A stretch of DNA of 64,000 nt from Lachnospiraceae bacterium (GCA_017463225.1 JAFTPO010000051.1:1-64000); one strand, 5' to 3'; shown: positions 33,748 through 43,582, counted from the stretch's first letter. A program made the numbers and translations. The notes: a model not told the origin generated them from the sequence alone.

Positions 33748-33848
33748 TGCGCACCTCGGGGATATGAAAATAATTGCTTCGCAATACTCCTTGGGCGCTG
33801 CGAATCTCTTTGGCGAGATTCGATTAGAGTCACAAAAATTATTATCGG
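33748..33848 (+). other. Hairpin-rich spacer between T-box terminator and tyrS
   Basis: About 100 bases with no ORF. It contains ATTGC-TTC-GCAAT (33775-33787) and CGAATCTC-TTTGGC-GAGATTCG (33801-33822) hairpins. Most T-box terminators lie closer to the ribosome site, so this may be a small inserted repeat or a second regulatory structure. Confidence 0.4.
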
Positions 33849-33858
33849 AGGTATATTT

Positions 33859-35082
33859 ATGAAGCTTTACGACGAGCTTGTAGCCAGAGGACTTATTGCT
33901 CAGGTTACAAACGAAGAGGAAATCAGTAACTTAATTAATGAGGGAAAGGCTACATTTTACATCGGCTTTGACCCTACAGCAGACAGCTTGCATGTAGGTC
34001 ACTTTATGGCACTTTGTCTTATGAAGAGATTACAGATGGGTGGAAACAAGCCTATCGCACTTATCGGTGGTGGTACAGCTATGATTGGTGACCCATCAGG
34101 TAGAACTGATATGAGACAGATGATGACTGAGGAGACTATTCAGCATAATGTAGAGTGCTTTAAGAAGCAGATGAGTCGTTTTATCGACTTCTCAGAGGAC
34201 AAGGCTATGCTGGTTAATAACGCTGACTGGCTACTTGATCTTAACTATGTTGATGTTCTTAGAGAGGTTGGAGCACATTTTAGCGTTAACAGAATGCTTA
34301 CAGCTGAGTGTTACAAGCAGAGAATGGAGAAGGGCCTTTCTTTCCTTGAGTTTAACTATATGATTATGCAGAGCTATGATTTCTATGCATTATTCCAGAA
34401 ATATGGCTGTAACCTCCAGTTTGGAGGAGATGACCAGTGGTCTAACATGCTTGGTGGTACAGAGCTTATTAGACGTAAGCTTGGCAAGGATGCACATGCT
34501 ATGACTATTACACTTCTTCTTAACTCAGAGGGAAAGAAGATGGGTAAGACTCAGAAGGGTGCTGTATGGCTTGATCCTAACAAGACTACACCATTTGAGT
34601 TCTTCCAGTACTGGAGAAATGTAGCTGATGCAGATGTAATAAAGTGTCTTAAGATGCTTACCTTCCTTCCTCTTGAGCAGATTTTAGAGATGGAGAAGTA
34701 TGAGGGTAGCGAATTAAATAAGGCTAAGGAGGTGCTTGCCTACGAGCTTACGACTCTTGTTCATGGTGAGGAAGAGGGTAAGAAGGCACTTGATGCAGCA
34801 AGAGCACTTTTCTCAAGTGGTAATGCAGAGAACATGCCAACAGCTGATATTAGTGTTGATGATCTTAAGGATGGAGCTATAGATATTATCTCACTTCTTG
34901 TTAAGTCAGGCTTAGTTGCTTCAAGAAATGAAGGTAGACGTGGAGTTGAGCAGGGTGGAGTATCTGTGAATGATGAGAAGGTTACAGATATTGCGACTAC
35001 TTATACTGCAGATGATCTAAATGGTGAGCTTATTATTAAGCGTGGTAAGAAGAATTTTAGAAAGATTAACTTTGTGGGTTAA
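33859..35082 (+). CDS. tyrS: Tyrosyl-tRNA synthetase
   Basis: Charges tRNA-Tyr with tyrosine. 407 residues with the class I signature HVGH (in [11 protein letters not shown] at about 44-54), tyrosine-pocket [10 protein letters not shown], the QSYDFYALF and GGDDQWSNM motifs, and KMGKTQKG at about 234 as the KMSKS-loop variant. The C-terminal S4 domain (residues about 340-407: [21 protein letters not shown]) binds tRNA. GGAGG 8 bases before the ATG. Expression is governed by the T-box leader. Motifs clearly indicate Tyr rather than Trp specificity. Confidence 0.97.
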   Translation: MKLYDELVARGLIAQVTNEEEISNLINEGKATFYIGFDPTADSLHVGHFMALCLMKRLQMGGNKPIALIGGGTAMIGDPSGRTDMRQMMTEETIQHNVECFKKQMSRFIDFSEDKAMLVNNADWLLDLNYVDVLREVGAHFSVNRMLTAECYKQRMEKGLSFLEFNYMIMQSYDFYALFQKYGCNLQFGGDDQWSNMLGGTELIRRKLGKDAHAMTITLLLNSEGKKMGKTQKGAVWLDPNKTTPFEFFQYWRNVADADVIKCLKMLTFLPLEQILEMEKYEGSELNKAKEVLAYELTTLVHGEEEGKKALDAARALFSSGNAENMPTADISVDDLKDGAIDIISLLVKSGLVASRNEGRRGVEQGGVSVNDEKVTDIATTYTADDLNGELIIKRGKKNFRKINFVG

Positions 35083-35097
35083 TGAAAAGTGATAATG

Positions 35098-35128
35098 GCC
35101 GGTGTATATTTGCACCGGCTTTTTTTTG
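35098..35128 (+). terminator. Terminator of tyrS
   Basis: GCCGGTG/CACCGGC stem followed by nine T. Confidence 0.92.
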
Positions 35129-35141
35129 CACTATTATTGAT

Positions 35142-35170
35142 TTTACACCTCTAAAAAGTTATACTATATA
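35142..35170 (+). promoter_or_regulatory. Candidate promoter of the membrane/charged-linker gene
   Basis: TTTACA, 17-base spacer, TATATA; 48 bases before the start at 35218. Confidence 0.5.
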
Positions 35171-35217
35171 TGTGTAATTGTGTACAAATTCCTTATGATA
35201 AACGAGGAGATTTGCCT

Positions 35218-36513
35218 ATGAAAAGAATTATCAATACATTTAAATATGGAGAGAAAAGTGTCAAGCGTGCATTGGCATTGGCTATAGCTGCCGGAGTGGC
35301 TACTTTGGCGTTTGCGGTTATGGCATTAGTGATGAGTAATATGCTTTGTTTTTTCATAGCAATTATGGCTGCATTTATCACCATTTCACTTGTGCAAACC
35401 TTTATGATAGCTGAAGGTGCCAATCCTGTGGTAGTAAGACCTGCAGACGTAGGAACAGAGTCATCAGCTCATATGGATATAAAACAGGAAATGCCTCCAG
35501 ATAAGCCTAAAGAGAAGAAAGAAAAGGTTAAAAAGCAAAAGGCCAAGAAGGAAAAAAGTGAGAGAAAACAAAGGCCAGAAAAAAAGATAAAGGAAAAGGA
35601 TGCACATAAGGTTGTAGAGCAATCCACCAGCGAAGAGCAAGAGGGTAAAATTGAGAAACAAGATTTTTCTCAGGATGATATACATCTGTATTCCCGACAT
35701 GATGCTTTAGAGGTTAGTAAGCTATTAGATGATAGCGCGTTAGATAAAAATGAAGATAATAACAGTGATGTAACTAAAAAGCAGGAAAAACGCCAGGTTA
35801 TAACTGAGGAAACAGCTAATACTTATACTAAGAAAAAAATTAAAAAGACTCTTCACAAATATAAGGTTATTAAAGACCATAGAATGGTGATGATTGACAA
35901 GTGCGCTAAGTATAATATTTATCAGACACCGGCGTATGTGTGGATTAACGAAAATCAGTTTCACATACTGCTGATTGAGGAGACACCAAGATTGTTGATG
36001 CTTCCACTGTTTAGGATAACAGAGATAACATATCTTAAGAAGCAACCGGCAGATGAGGAAAAAGACTATGCGCTGTTTAAGAAGAATACTATTTTAACAG
36101 ATAGTTTTAGACCGTACCTGCCTGATTACAATCACAGCAACAAAACCACAGATCTTACAGCGTACAAAAATTTGTATGGTATAGGACCAGGGATATACTT
36201 TACAAATAATTCTGCAAAGAATTTATTTGACTTGTTGGGAGTGGAATTTTTAGTTGATGATAAGGTGACGGCTTCTAATAAGGTTAATCTGTATTTTAAG
36301 GATGCTTACAAGGCTAATATTAAGCTTAGAGACAATGTTTTAGATGCAATTGGTTATGCAGATAGTATAACTAAGATATTAGATGACATGGCACACTCTA
36401 CTATAAGTCATAATGAATTTAAGGATACATTGAATCTAATGATAAAAAATAAACTTATAACAGACGAATATGCTAATCACTATATGGATGTTCGTAATAG
36501 TTTACGAGGCTAA
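35218..36513 (+). CDS. Membrane-anchored protein with Lys/Glu-rich linker (unknown function)
   Basis: 431 residues with three visible parts. Residues 18-62 hold two hydrophobic helices, probably an anchor. Residues about 85-215 are extremely charged and low-complexity (PKEKKEKVKKQKAKKEKSER), likely disordered. Residues about 220-431 form a folded domain (HRMVMIDKCAKYNIYQTPAYVW, then YGIGPGIYFTNNSAKNLFDLLG) that I cannot place. AGGAG 10 bases before ATG 35218 sets the start. With both helices near the N-terminus, the domain is predicted to be cytoplasmic. It has its own promoter. Confidence 0.7.
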   Translation: MKRIINTFKYGEKSVKRALALAIAAGVATLAFAVMALVMSNMLCFFIAIMAAFITISLVQTFMIAEGANPVVVRPADVGTESSAHMDIKQEMPPDKPKEKKEKVKKQKAKKEKSERKQRPEKKIKEKDAHKVVEQSTSEEQEGKIEKQDFSQDDIHLYSRHDALEVSKLLDDSALDKNEDNNSDVTKKQEKRQVITEETANTYTKKKIKKTLHKYKVIKDHRMVMIDKCAKYNIYQTPAYVWINENQFHILLIEETPRLLMLPLFRITEITYLKKQPADEEKDYALFKKNTILTDSFRPYLPDYNHSNKTTDLTAYKNLYGIGPGIYFTNNSAKNLFDLLGVEFLVDDKVTASNKVNLYFKDAYKANIKLRDNVLDAIGYADSITKILDDMAHSTISHNEFKDTLNLMIKNKLITDEYANHYMDVRNSLRG

Positions 36514-36603
36514 CAAAGATATATTTTAATAAAAAACAAGTCTTTGTACATAATAAAAATATAAAAGATGGGAGGAAGGACCTTAAAGGGTCTGAAATAA
36601 GAT

Positions 36604-37626
36604 ATGAGAATAGCATTTTATGATACAAAGCCATACGATAAGATATGGTTTGAGCCAATGGCAAAGGAGAAGGGCTTTGACATACTGTTTTTAGAGGAGA
36701 AGCTTAACAAGCACACTGCAGCATTTGCTAAGGATTGTGATGCGGTATGTATATTTGTTAATGATGATGCTAAGAAGGATACAATAATCAAGTTAAAGGA
36801 AAATGGTGTAAAGGCTATACTTCTTAGATGTGCCGGCTTTAACAATGTTGATGTTAAGCAGGCAAAGGAAGAGGGAATAGTATGTATGAGAGTGCCTAGC
36901 TACTCTCCCCGAGCAGTTGCTGAGTACGCCTTGGGTCTCCTTCTTGCGGTAAATCGTAAGATTCATAGAGCTTATGTAAGAACCAGAGATTTTAATTATA
37001 GCATCAATGGGCTTATGGGACAGGATTTAGTTGGTAAGACCATAGGTGTAATAGGAACAGGTAAGATAGGACAGGCTATGCTTTCTGTAATTAGAGGACT
37101 TGATATGAGAGTTCTTTTATACGACCCATATCCTGTTCAGGCAATTGTTGATAAGACACCGGAAGCTATAGAAAGCTTCGGAAAGAATCTTCAGTATGTA
37201 GATTTGGATACCTTGCTTAAGGAGTCAGATGTAATTACCTTACACTGTCCACTTACTAAGGATACAGACCATATGATAAACAAGAAGAGCATAGGTATGA
37301 TGAAGGATAATGTAATTCTCATTAATACATCTAGAGGTGGATTGATTAATACTGACGATTTGTTGGATGCTCTTGCCGTAGGTAAGTTTGGCGGTGTTGG
37401 TCTTGATGTATACGAGGAGGAGGATGAGTACTTCTTTGAGGATAGATCAGATGAGATAATATCAGATGCTGATTTGGTAAGACTTACATCTTATAGAAAT
37501 GTAATTCTTACTTCACACCAGGCATTCTTTACTAAGGAGGCTATGATGGCTATAGCACAGACAACTTTGGAAAATGCTGAAAATATAGATGATGCACAGG
37601 GCTCTCCTAATATAGTGTTGCCTTAG
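36604..37626 (+). CDS. D-2-hydroxyacid dehydrogenase (D-lactate dehydrogenase-like)
   Basis: 340 residues, NAD-dependent; probably reduces pyruvate to D-lactate and regenerates NAD+ during fermentation. The Rossmann loop is GVIGTGKIGQAM at about 147. Catalytic residues are Arg in INTSRGGLINT near 238, Glu in LDVYEEEDEYF near 267 and His in LTSHQAFFT near 300. The EEDEYFFE insert is typical of the D-LDH (LdhA) group. The ribosome site is unclear: GGGAGG is 28 bases upstream with a small hairpin in between. topB follows after 39 bases. Confidence 0.9.
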   Translation: MRIAFYDTKPYDKIWFEPMAKEKGFDILFLEEKLNKHTAAFAKDCDAVCIFVNDDAKKDTIIKLKENGVKAILLRCAGFNNVDVKQAKEEGIVCMRVPSYSPRAVAEYALGLLLAVNRKIHRAYVRTRDFNYSINGLMGQDLVGKTIGVIGTGKIGQAMLSVIRGLDMRVLLYDPYPVQAIVDKTPEAIESFGKNLQYVDLDTLLKESDVITLHCPLTKDTDHMINKKSIGMMKDNVILINTSRGGLINTDDLLDALAVGKFGGVGLDVYEEEDEYFFEDRSDEIISDADLVRLTSYRNVILTSHQAFFTKEAMMAIAQTTLENAENIDDAQGSPNIVLP

Positions 37627-37665
37627 TTGGTGCATTAGACGTAACAAATATTCGGAGGATATGCT

Positions 37666-39681
37666 TTGAAACAGTTATACATTGCAGAAAAGCCAAGTGT
37701 GGCGCGAGAATTCGCCAAGGCGCTTGGGTTTAATGGCCCTGCCAATGCGGGAGGTAAGGAGGGCTTTATAGAGTTCGGTGATAATATAGTAACCTGGTGC
37801 GTAGGACATCTGGTGGTTATGAGTTATCCTGATGTTTATGATCCGGCATTAAAGAAATGGGATATGGGTACCATCCCATTTGTACCGGAAGAGTATAAGT
37901 ACGAGATAATCCCTGCAGCATCAAAACAGTACAATGTTGTACAGAAGTTGCTTAATCGTTCTGATGTTGATTGCATATATGTGTGCACCGACTCGGGACG
38001 AGAGGGTGAGTACATATATAGACTTGTGGATCAGATGGCTAAGGTTGATAAAGCTAAGACCAAGAAAAGAGTTTGGATAGATTCACAGACAGAGGAAGAA
38101 ATTCTAAGAGGTATAAAGGAAGCTAAGGATTTATCAGAGTATGATAACCTTAGTGATTCTGCCTATCTTAGAGCTCAGGAGGATTACCTGATGGGTATTA
38201 ATTTCTCCAGAGCATTAACATTAAAATATAGTTATACTGTAAAAAACTATCTGGGCTTAGATAAGTGTGTTATTGCTGTGGGAAGGGTTATGACCTGTGT
38301 ACTAGGTATGATAGTCAGGAGAGAACGAGAGATACGAGAATTTGTGCCTACTCCATTTTACAGAGTATTAGCTTCAGTTGATGGCTTTGAGGCTGAGTGG
38401 AAGGCTGTAGAGGGTTCGGCATATTTTGAATCACCGCTTTTGTACAAGGAAAACGGATTTAAAAAGCGAGAGTCAGCAGAGGATCTTGTGCAATTGCTTA
38501 ATGAGAAGCCACCTGTAGAGTTAAAGGTAGCTAAGGTAGAGAAAAAGACTGAGAAAAAGGCTCCACCTATGCTATACAACTTAGCTGAGCTTCAAAATGA
38601 TTGTTCCAAGCTGTTTAAGATAAGCCCATCAGATACTCTTGCAATAGTTCAGGAGTTGTACGAGAAGAAGCTTGTTACATATCCAAGAACTGATGCCAGA
38701 GTACTGTCTACAGCGGTGGCTAAGGAGATAGGAAAAAATATAGGTGGTCTTAAGAATTATGGCCCTGTAGCTCCTTACGCAGAGCTTATTATGAATCAAG
38801 GTGCTTATAAGGGAATTGCAAAGTCAAAGTATGTAAATGATAAGCAGATAACAGATCACTATGCTATAATTCCCACAGGTCAGGGCTTTGGTGCACTTAA
38901 CTCGGTTTCAGATACTGCAAAGAAGGTATATGATATAATCGCAAAAAGATTTATCAGTATTTTCTTCCCGGCAGCAGAATATGAGAAGGTTTCCCTAACT
39001 CTAACCAGGGAGATAACTAAGTCAGGAGAGACAAAGAATGAAAGCTTCTTTGCTAACTTCAGAAGACTTAAGAAACCTGGATACCTAAATATAGTTGGTA
39101 TTCCAACAGATAAAAAATCAGAAGAGGATAAGGTTACTCCGGAGAAGCTTGAGGAGATGGCAGCCTTAAAGAAGGGTTCTACTATACCTGTTAAGGAGTT
39201 TAGTATAAAAGAGGGAGAGACTACACCGCCGAAGAGATACTCGTCAGGAACGTTGATTCTTGCTATGGAGAATGCAGGACAGCTTATAGAGGACGAAGAG
39301 CTTCGAAGCCAGATAAAGGGTAGTGGTATAGGAACCTCGGCTACCAGAGATAGTATTATTACCAAATTGGTAAATAATAAATATATTGCCCTAAATAAAA
39401 AGACTCAGATTGTGACGCCTACATTTTTAGGCGAGATAATTTACGATGTTGTATATAATTCTATATACAATCTTCTTAGGGCTGAGATGACTGCCAGCTG
39501 GGAGAAGGGTCTTGCACAGGTAGCTGATGGAACAACCACCAAAGAAAACTATACAGGACTCATGAATGATTTTGTTATTAAGAATACCAATTTAGTTAAG
39601 GGACTTAGGAATCAAAATCAGATTACGGTTCTATTTGACAAAGTAAAACCATACTATACTAAGTCCGGTTCTAAGAAATAA
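37666..39681 (+). CDS. topB: DNA topoisomerase III (type IA)
   Basis: 671 residues; relaxes and decatenates DNA by single-strand passage. It opens KQLYIAEKPSVAREFAKALG, the Toprim start of Topo III. The Toprim acidic triad is in VCTDSGREGEYIYR near 105-118. The active-site Tyr is in KLVTYPRTDARVLS near 338. The ALTLKYS/LGLDKC and GIGTSATRDSIITKLV segments are family features. Translation begins at TTG 37666, 8 bases after CGGAGG. No C-terminal zinc ribbons are present, as usual for Firmicute TopB. Confidence 0.95.
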   Translation: MKQLYIAEKPSVAREFAKALGFNGPANAGGKEGFIEFGDNIVTWCVGHLVVMSYPDVYDPALKKWDMGTIPFVPEEYKYEIIPAASKQYNVVQKLLNRSDVDCIYVCTDSGREGEYIYRLVDQMAKVDKAKTKKRVWIDSQTEEEILRGIKEAKDLSEYDNLSDSAYLRAQEDYLMGINFSRALTLKYSYTVKNYLGLDKCVIAVGRVMTCVLGMIVRREREIREFVPTPFYRVLASVDGFEAEWKAVEGSAYFESPLLYKENGFKKRESAEDLVQLLNEKPPVELKVAKVEKKTEKKAPPMLYNLAELQNDCSKLFKISPSDTLAIVQELYEKKLVTYPRTDARVLSTAVAKEIGKNIGGLKNYGPVAPYAELIMNQGAYKGIAKSKYVNDKQITDHYAIIPTGQGFGALNSVSDTAKKVYDIIAKRFISIFFPAAEYEKVSLTLTREITKSGETKNESFFANFRRLKKPGYLNIVGIPTDKKSEEDKVTPEKLEEMAALKKGSTIPVKEFSIKEGETTPPKRYSSGTLILAMENAGQLIEDEELRSQIKGSGIGTSATRDSIITKLVNNKYIALNKKTQIVTPTFLGEIIYDVVYNSIYNLLRAEMTASWEKGLAQVADGTTTKENYTGLMNDFVIKNTNLVKGLRNQNQITVLFDKVKPYYTKSGSKK

Positions 39682-39722
39682 TATGTTGAAAGGACAGGGA
39701 TAACCCCTGTGATGTGAATAAA

Positions 39723-40406
39723 ATGAGTGGATTGTTAGAACAGATTAAGATTATTAATATGTATAGCTTGGATCATACAGCTGCCAAGCCAATGCTGGAG
39801 AAGTATGAATATCCATGGGAAGCCTTGGGGGAAATATCAGACTATATATTAGAGTATGGTAAAACTTTAAGCTTAGAGGATTATGATCATCCAAGCGAGG
39901 ATGTATGGATACATAAGACTGCAAAGGTGTTTTCATCAGCCTATATAGGAGGACCTTGTATTATTGGTGCAGGTACTGAGGTTAGACAATGTGCCTTTGT
40001 AAGAGGCAGTGCCTTAGTAGGTGAGAATTGTGTGGTAGGCAACTCTACAGAGTTAAAAAATGTTATTATCTTTGATAATGTTCAGGTTCCTCATTATAAT
40101 TATGTAGGAGACTCTATTCTTGGCTACAAATCTCATATGGGGGCTGGTTCAATAACCTCAAATGTTAAGAGTGATAAAACCTTAGTTCATGTGAAGTCAC
40201 AGGATAAAACTGTGGATATTGATACAGGAAGAAAGAAATTTGGGGCTATGTTGGGAGATTACGTAGAGGTAGGCTGTAACTCGGTGCTTAATCCTGGTAC
40301 TGTAATCGGAAAGAATAGTAATATATATCCACTGTCTCCTGTAAGAGGAATTGTGCCGGAAGGTAGTATTTACAAAACAGGTGGAGCTGTGGTGAGCAAA
40401 GAATAA
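39723..40406 (+). CDS. Left-handed beta-helix (hexapeptide-repeat) transferase-like protein
   Basis: 227 residues. The N-terminal 60 residues are helical (EKYEYPWEALGEISDYILEYG). The rest is a hexapeptide-repeat beta-helix from about 62, with turns such as VFSSAYIGGPCIIGAGTEV, CVVGNSTELKNVIIF and NVQVPHYNYVGDSILG, ending GTVIGKNSNIYPLSPVRGIV. This resembles the acyltransferase half of GlmU-type nucleotidyltransferases but without the uridylyltransferase domain, so substrate and activity are open. The start is uncertain: a GTG at 39714 is also possible, and AAAGGA is separated from either by an ACAGGG/CCCTGT hairpin. Probably co-transcribed with topB. Confidence 0.8.
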   Translation: MSGLLEQIKIINMYSLDHTAAKPMLEKYEYPWEALGEISDYILEYGKTLSLEDYDHPSEDVWIHKTAKVFSSAYIGGPCIIGAGTEVRQCAFVRGSALVGENCVVGNSTELKNVIIFDNVQVPHYNYVGDSILGYKSHMGAGSITSNVKSDKTLVHVKSQDKTVDIDTGRKKFGAMLGDYVEVGCNSVLNPGTVIGKNSNIYPLSPVRGIVPEGSIYKTGGAVVSKE

Positions 40407-40414
40407 TATCAAAT

Positions 40415-40450
40415 AAAAGGACAAGGGAATATGAATTTCCCCTGTCCTTT
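40415..40450. terminator. Bidirectional terminator between convergent genes
   Basis: Stem AAAAGGACA-GGG-AAT/ATT-CCC-TGTCCTTTTT with small bulges; A and T runs serve both strands. Confidence 0.85.
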
Positions 40451-40453
40451 TTG

Positions 40454-40996
40454 CTATTTTTTGGCATCCTCTAAAGCCTCATCTATGGCTTCTAGTATTA
40501 TAATGGTGGTATATTTGTTGTCAGAGGAATATGTAATGTCTTCAATGGAGCTAACCATACCTATTTGACTGTTTATCTCATCTATGGATGGAGATATTAA
40601 AGGGTACATGGCTGTGATTGTATCGTCCAAATTGTCTATGGTAACACCTGTTACGTGATTTTCATCAACTGTAACAGACAGCTGAAGAGGAGAACCGCCA
40701 AGATTAAGCTCAGAGGTGTATACTCCGGGTACGTAGCTTGACATGGTTTCTCTGATTTCTTCGCCTGTTGTAGTGCCGGTTGATTGTGTTGTTGTGGATG
40801 GAAGCGTATCTAAAGAGTTGTCTTCTTCCACATTGGTGCCAGTGGACATACCGGATTCTTGTTCACCTTTATTCTTGTCTTCAGGGGAAAACATATAAAA
40901 AAGTAGTAATATAAGCATGATGCCCAGAAGTATGAAGATTCCGGTATAAATTAACTCTCGGGATTTCAACACAACAATTTTTGTTTTCGATGACAT
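40454..40996 (-). CDS. Single-pass exported protein, FMN-binding-domain-like C-terminus
   Basis: 180 residues. One membrane helix at about 15-36 is followed by a Ser/Thr/Gly/Asp-rich linker (about 40-85) and a domain of about 90 residues. The pattern YVPGVYTSELNLGGSPLQLS..VTGVTIDNLDD..IITLEAI-like resembles FMN-bind (NqrC/RnfG-type) domains, but I see no certain SGAT-type flavinylation site. The domain is extracytoplasmic. GAGGT 10 bases before the ATG supports the start. Function unknown. Confidence 0.68.
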   Translation of the reverse strand: MSSKTKIVVLKSRELIYTGIFILLGIMLILLLFYMFSPEDKNKGEQESGMSTGTNVEEDNSLDTLPSTTTQSTGTTTGEEIRETMSSYVPGVYTSELNLGGSPLQLSVTVDENHVTGVTIDNLDDTITAMYPLISPSIDEINSQIGMVSSIEDITYSSDNKYTTIIILEAIDEALEDAKK

Positions 40997-41097
40997 AGCT
41001 TTTTTACCTCACATATAGAATACTATATTTATATTCTGCGATTAGAAAAAAATGCTAAAAATACTTGCAAAATATGCTTCACAGGCCATATATTTTC

Positions 41098-41126
41098 TTG
41101 AAATGAGAAGGTATACATCGTATAAT
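41098..41126 (+). promoter_or_regulatory. Promoter of the fapA-addA region
   Basis: TTGAAA, 17-base spacer, TATAAT; 37 bases before the FapA-family start. Could drive the whole run of genes to 51747. Confidence 0.7.
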
Positions 41127-41162
41127 TATAACATAGGAATCTAACTTTTGGAGGAAAGCGAT

Positions 41163-43547
41163 ATGGGGGATAATAAAAAGCTGTTCAAAAGTGAATCCAC
41201 CATTCCCATTGAAGACAGACTAGAGGAATATAAAAGTCAGGGCTTTGATATGTTTCAGCTAGAGGAGATTGAGCTAGGACTTAGGGCGGGAGTGGATGTA
41301 AGGGCCTATGCCAAAAGAAGATACATTTTTCTTCAGATGGCACAGCTGAGAAAGGGACTTATTTCAGGAGTTGACATAAGTCTTTATTCTGATGTGTATT
41401 TTGACTGGTTCCAGATGAGGGAGATTAGGCGAGGCTTAGAAGAAGGAGTTGATGTTTCAGTTTATAGGGACAGAGATATCAACCATCTTATTATGCGAGA
41501 AATTAGAAAAGGGCTTGAGAATAATATTAATCTCATGCCATACGTTAAGCGTGGCCTCAATAGGTCCATATTGCAGGTGATTAGAAAGGCCAAGCTGGAT
41601 AATATAAATTTGGATAGCTTTATAGATCAGGGTTATACTTATGATCAGTTAGATGAGCTTAGAAAAGGAATCAAATATAATCTTAACATAACGGAATATG
41701 AAAATATTTTGTTATCTGGAGCCCAAATGCGAGAGATTCGTTATGGTCTGAGGGCAGGTATTGATATTTCACCATACAAAGACATTACATATAATTGGAT
41801 GCAGATGCAGGAACTTAGACTCGGTATAACCAGTGGAGTAGATGTGTTCTGGTATAGTAGCATTTGGTATTCTGCTAAGCAGATGAGGGAGATAAGACTA
41901 GGTTTAGAGGCAGGTCTTGACGTGTTTAGCTATGCTTCTCATGTGTGGAGTGGAACGGATATGCGTCGTAAGAGAGAACAACTACTTAGGGAAAGAGAGG
42001 CCGAGGAAAACGCTAAGAGAGCTACAAGTCAAAAAGGTAATGCTTCAGCTGGGGTTGAATCAAGCCAAACTGAAATTGCTGAAGAGAACAAGACACAAAT
42101 TGATGAGGGCTTTGTTGACAGAGATTTGTTTGCCAATGCTCCTGAAATATTTAAGAATGAGGATATAACAGGTGCTGACATTTATCTTGAGTTAAGTAGC
42201 GATGAGATGAAGGCGGAGCTTGTATTTCCAAAGACTACCGGACATCTCATAGTAACTAGGGCGAAGATAGAGAGACTGTTTGAAACTAACGGAGTTAAAC
42301 AGGGTATTAAGGAACAGGTAGTGGAGAGACTGGCTTCCGGCTATGTTCCGGAAAATGGAAGAATACTCGTGGCAGAGGGCACACCGGCAGTTCAGGGCAA
42401 GGATGGATATTACTATTTTATGTTTAAGACAGAGCTTCCTACCATGCCAAAGATAAAGAGTGATGGCTCTGTGGATTATAAGAATGTAGATTTGTTTGAG
42501 CTTGTTGAGGAGGGGCAGAAAATTGCTGTATTCTATCCGGCCACAAGTGGTAATTATGGATTTACTGTAAAAGGTAAGCTTATCACTCCGGTAAAGGGCA
42601 AGAATCCTCCTAGAATTACAGGTAGCGGATTTAGAATGTTAGATGATGGTGTTACATATATTGCTGCCATTAGTGGAAGTATATCATACAATAATTACAC
42701 CATAAAAATATCTAACCTATATCATGTTAAGGGAGATGTGACAGCATCCTCAGGAAATATTAGATTTAACGGAGATGTTCACATAAGCGGATTTGTTGGA
42801 AGTGGCGTTACTGTTGAAGCGGAAGGGAATATTATTATTGATGGCAACGTGGAGGCAGCTATAATAAAGGCGGGTAATGATGTGCTTATCAGATCCGGAG
42901 TTTCAGGCAGAGATGAAGGAATAATCAAGGCTGGAAGAAATATCTACGGCAAGTATTTCGAGAATATAATTCTGCGAGCTGATAATGATATTGAAAGTAA
43001 TTATATCCTAAACTGTGAAAGTATAGCTATGAATAAAATAAATGTTTCCGGAGAAAAGGGGGCTATAGTTGGAGGAACAACCTATGCGATATATGGCATC
43101 AATGCCTCTGTTATAGGTAACCAGGCCGAGATAAAGACAGTGTTTGATATAGGAGCTAACAAGTATTTTAAACAAAAGGTTAAAGACTTGGACGGTGAGA
43201 TAGAAGAGGCCAGCAAGAAAGCTATTGTTCTGAAGACTGAGATGGAAAGACTGATTGCCGCAAGAGGTACGGAGGAACTTAAAAATCTTACTTTATTCCA
43301 AAATGTTCAAGCATCTCTTGTGGGGAAGCTTCATGAATTAGAGGAGCTAAAGTCGAAGCGGGATGAGTACGTGAGAACCAAAGAAAAGGCAGTGACAGAG
43401 ATTGGCATTAGAGTCAAGAATTATGCATATCCTGGAGTTTCAATGAAAATAGATGATAAGCAGCTTAGCTTAAGTGATATTGTATGCGAGGTGTTTTTTA
43501 GAAGACAAAATGATAAAGTAGCTATGTTTAGCTTAGAGGATATGTGA
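41163..43547 (+). CDS. fapA: FapA-family (DUF342) protein with nine N-terminal tandem repeats
   Basis: 794 residues, cytoplasmic. Residues about 20-260 consist of nine tandem repeats of about 26 residues, with consensus roughly QMREIRxGLxxGVDVSxYxDxxY. They are followed by a charged low-complexity linker (about 275-325). The DUF342/FapA body from about 335 includes VPENGRILVAEGTPAV, GNYGFTVKGKLITPVKGK and a right-handed beta-helix rich in GNI/GDV turns. The end is a coiled coil (DLDGEIEEASKKAIVLKTEMERL). GGAGG 9 bases before ATG 41163 fixes the start. DUF342 proteins polymerise, and some bind anionic surfaces; the repeat array may be a binding module. Confidence 0.87.
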   Translation: MGDNKKLFKSESTIPIEDRLEEYKSQGFDMFQLEEIELGLRAGVDVRAYAKRRYIFLQMAQLRKGLISGVDISLYSDVYFDWFQMREIRRGLEEGVDVSVYRDRDINHLIMREIRKGLENNINLMPYVKRGLNRSILQVIRKAKLDNINLDSFIDQGYTYDQLDELRKGIKYNLNITEYENILLSGAQMREIRYGLRAGIDISPYKDITYNWMQMQELRLGITSGVDVFWYSSIWYSAKQMREIRLGLEAGLDVFSYASHVWSGTDMRRKREQLLREREAEENAKRATSQKGNASAGVESSQTEIAEENKTQIDEGFVDRDLFANAPEIFKNEDITGADIYLELSSDEMKAELVFPKTTGHLIVTRAKIERLFETNGVKQGIKEQVVERLASGYVPENGRILVAEGTPAVQGKDGYYYFMFKTELPTMPKIKSDGSVDYKNVDLFELVEEGQKIAVFYPATSGNYGFTVKGKLITPVKGKNPPRITGSGFRMLDDGVTYIAAISGSISYNNYTIKISNLYHVKGDVTASSGNIRFNGDVHISGFVGSGVTVEAEGNIIIDGNVEAAIIKAGNDVLIRSGVSGRDEGIIKAGRNIYGKYFENIILRADNDIESNYILNCESIAMNKINVSGEKGAIVGGTTYAIYGINASVIGNQAEIKTVFDIGANKYFKQKVKDLDGEIEEASKKAIVLKTEMERLIAARGTEELKNLTLFQNVQASLVGKLHELEELKSKRDEYVRTKEKAVTEIGIRVKNYAYPGVSMKIDDKQLSLSDIVCEVFFRRQNDKVAMFSLEDM

Positions 43548-43582
43548 CAGAGGGGCTTTTATTGGACTTATGGGGGTATATT

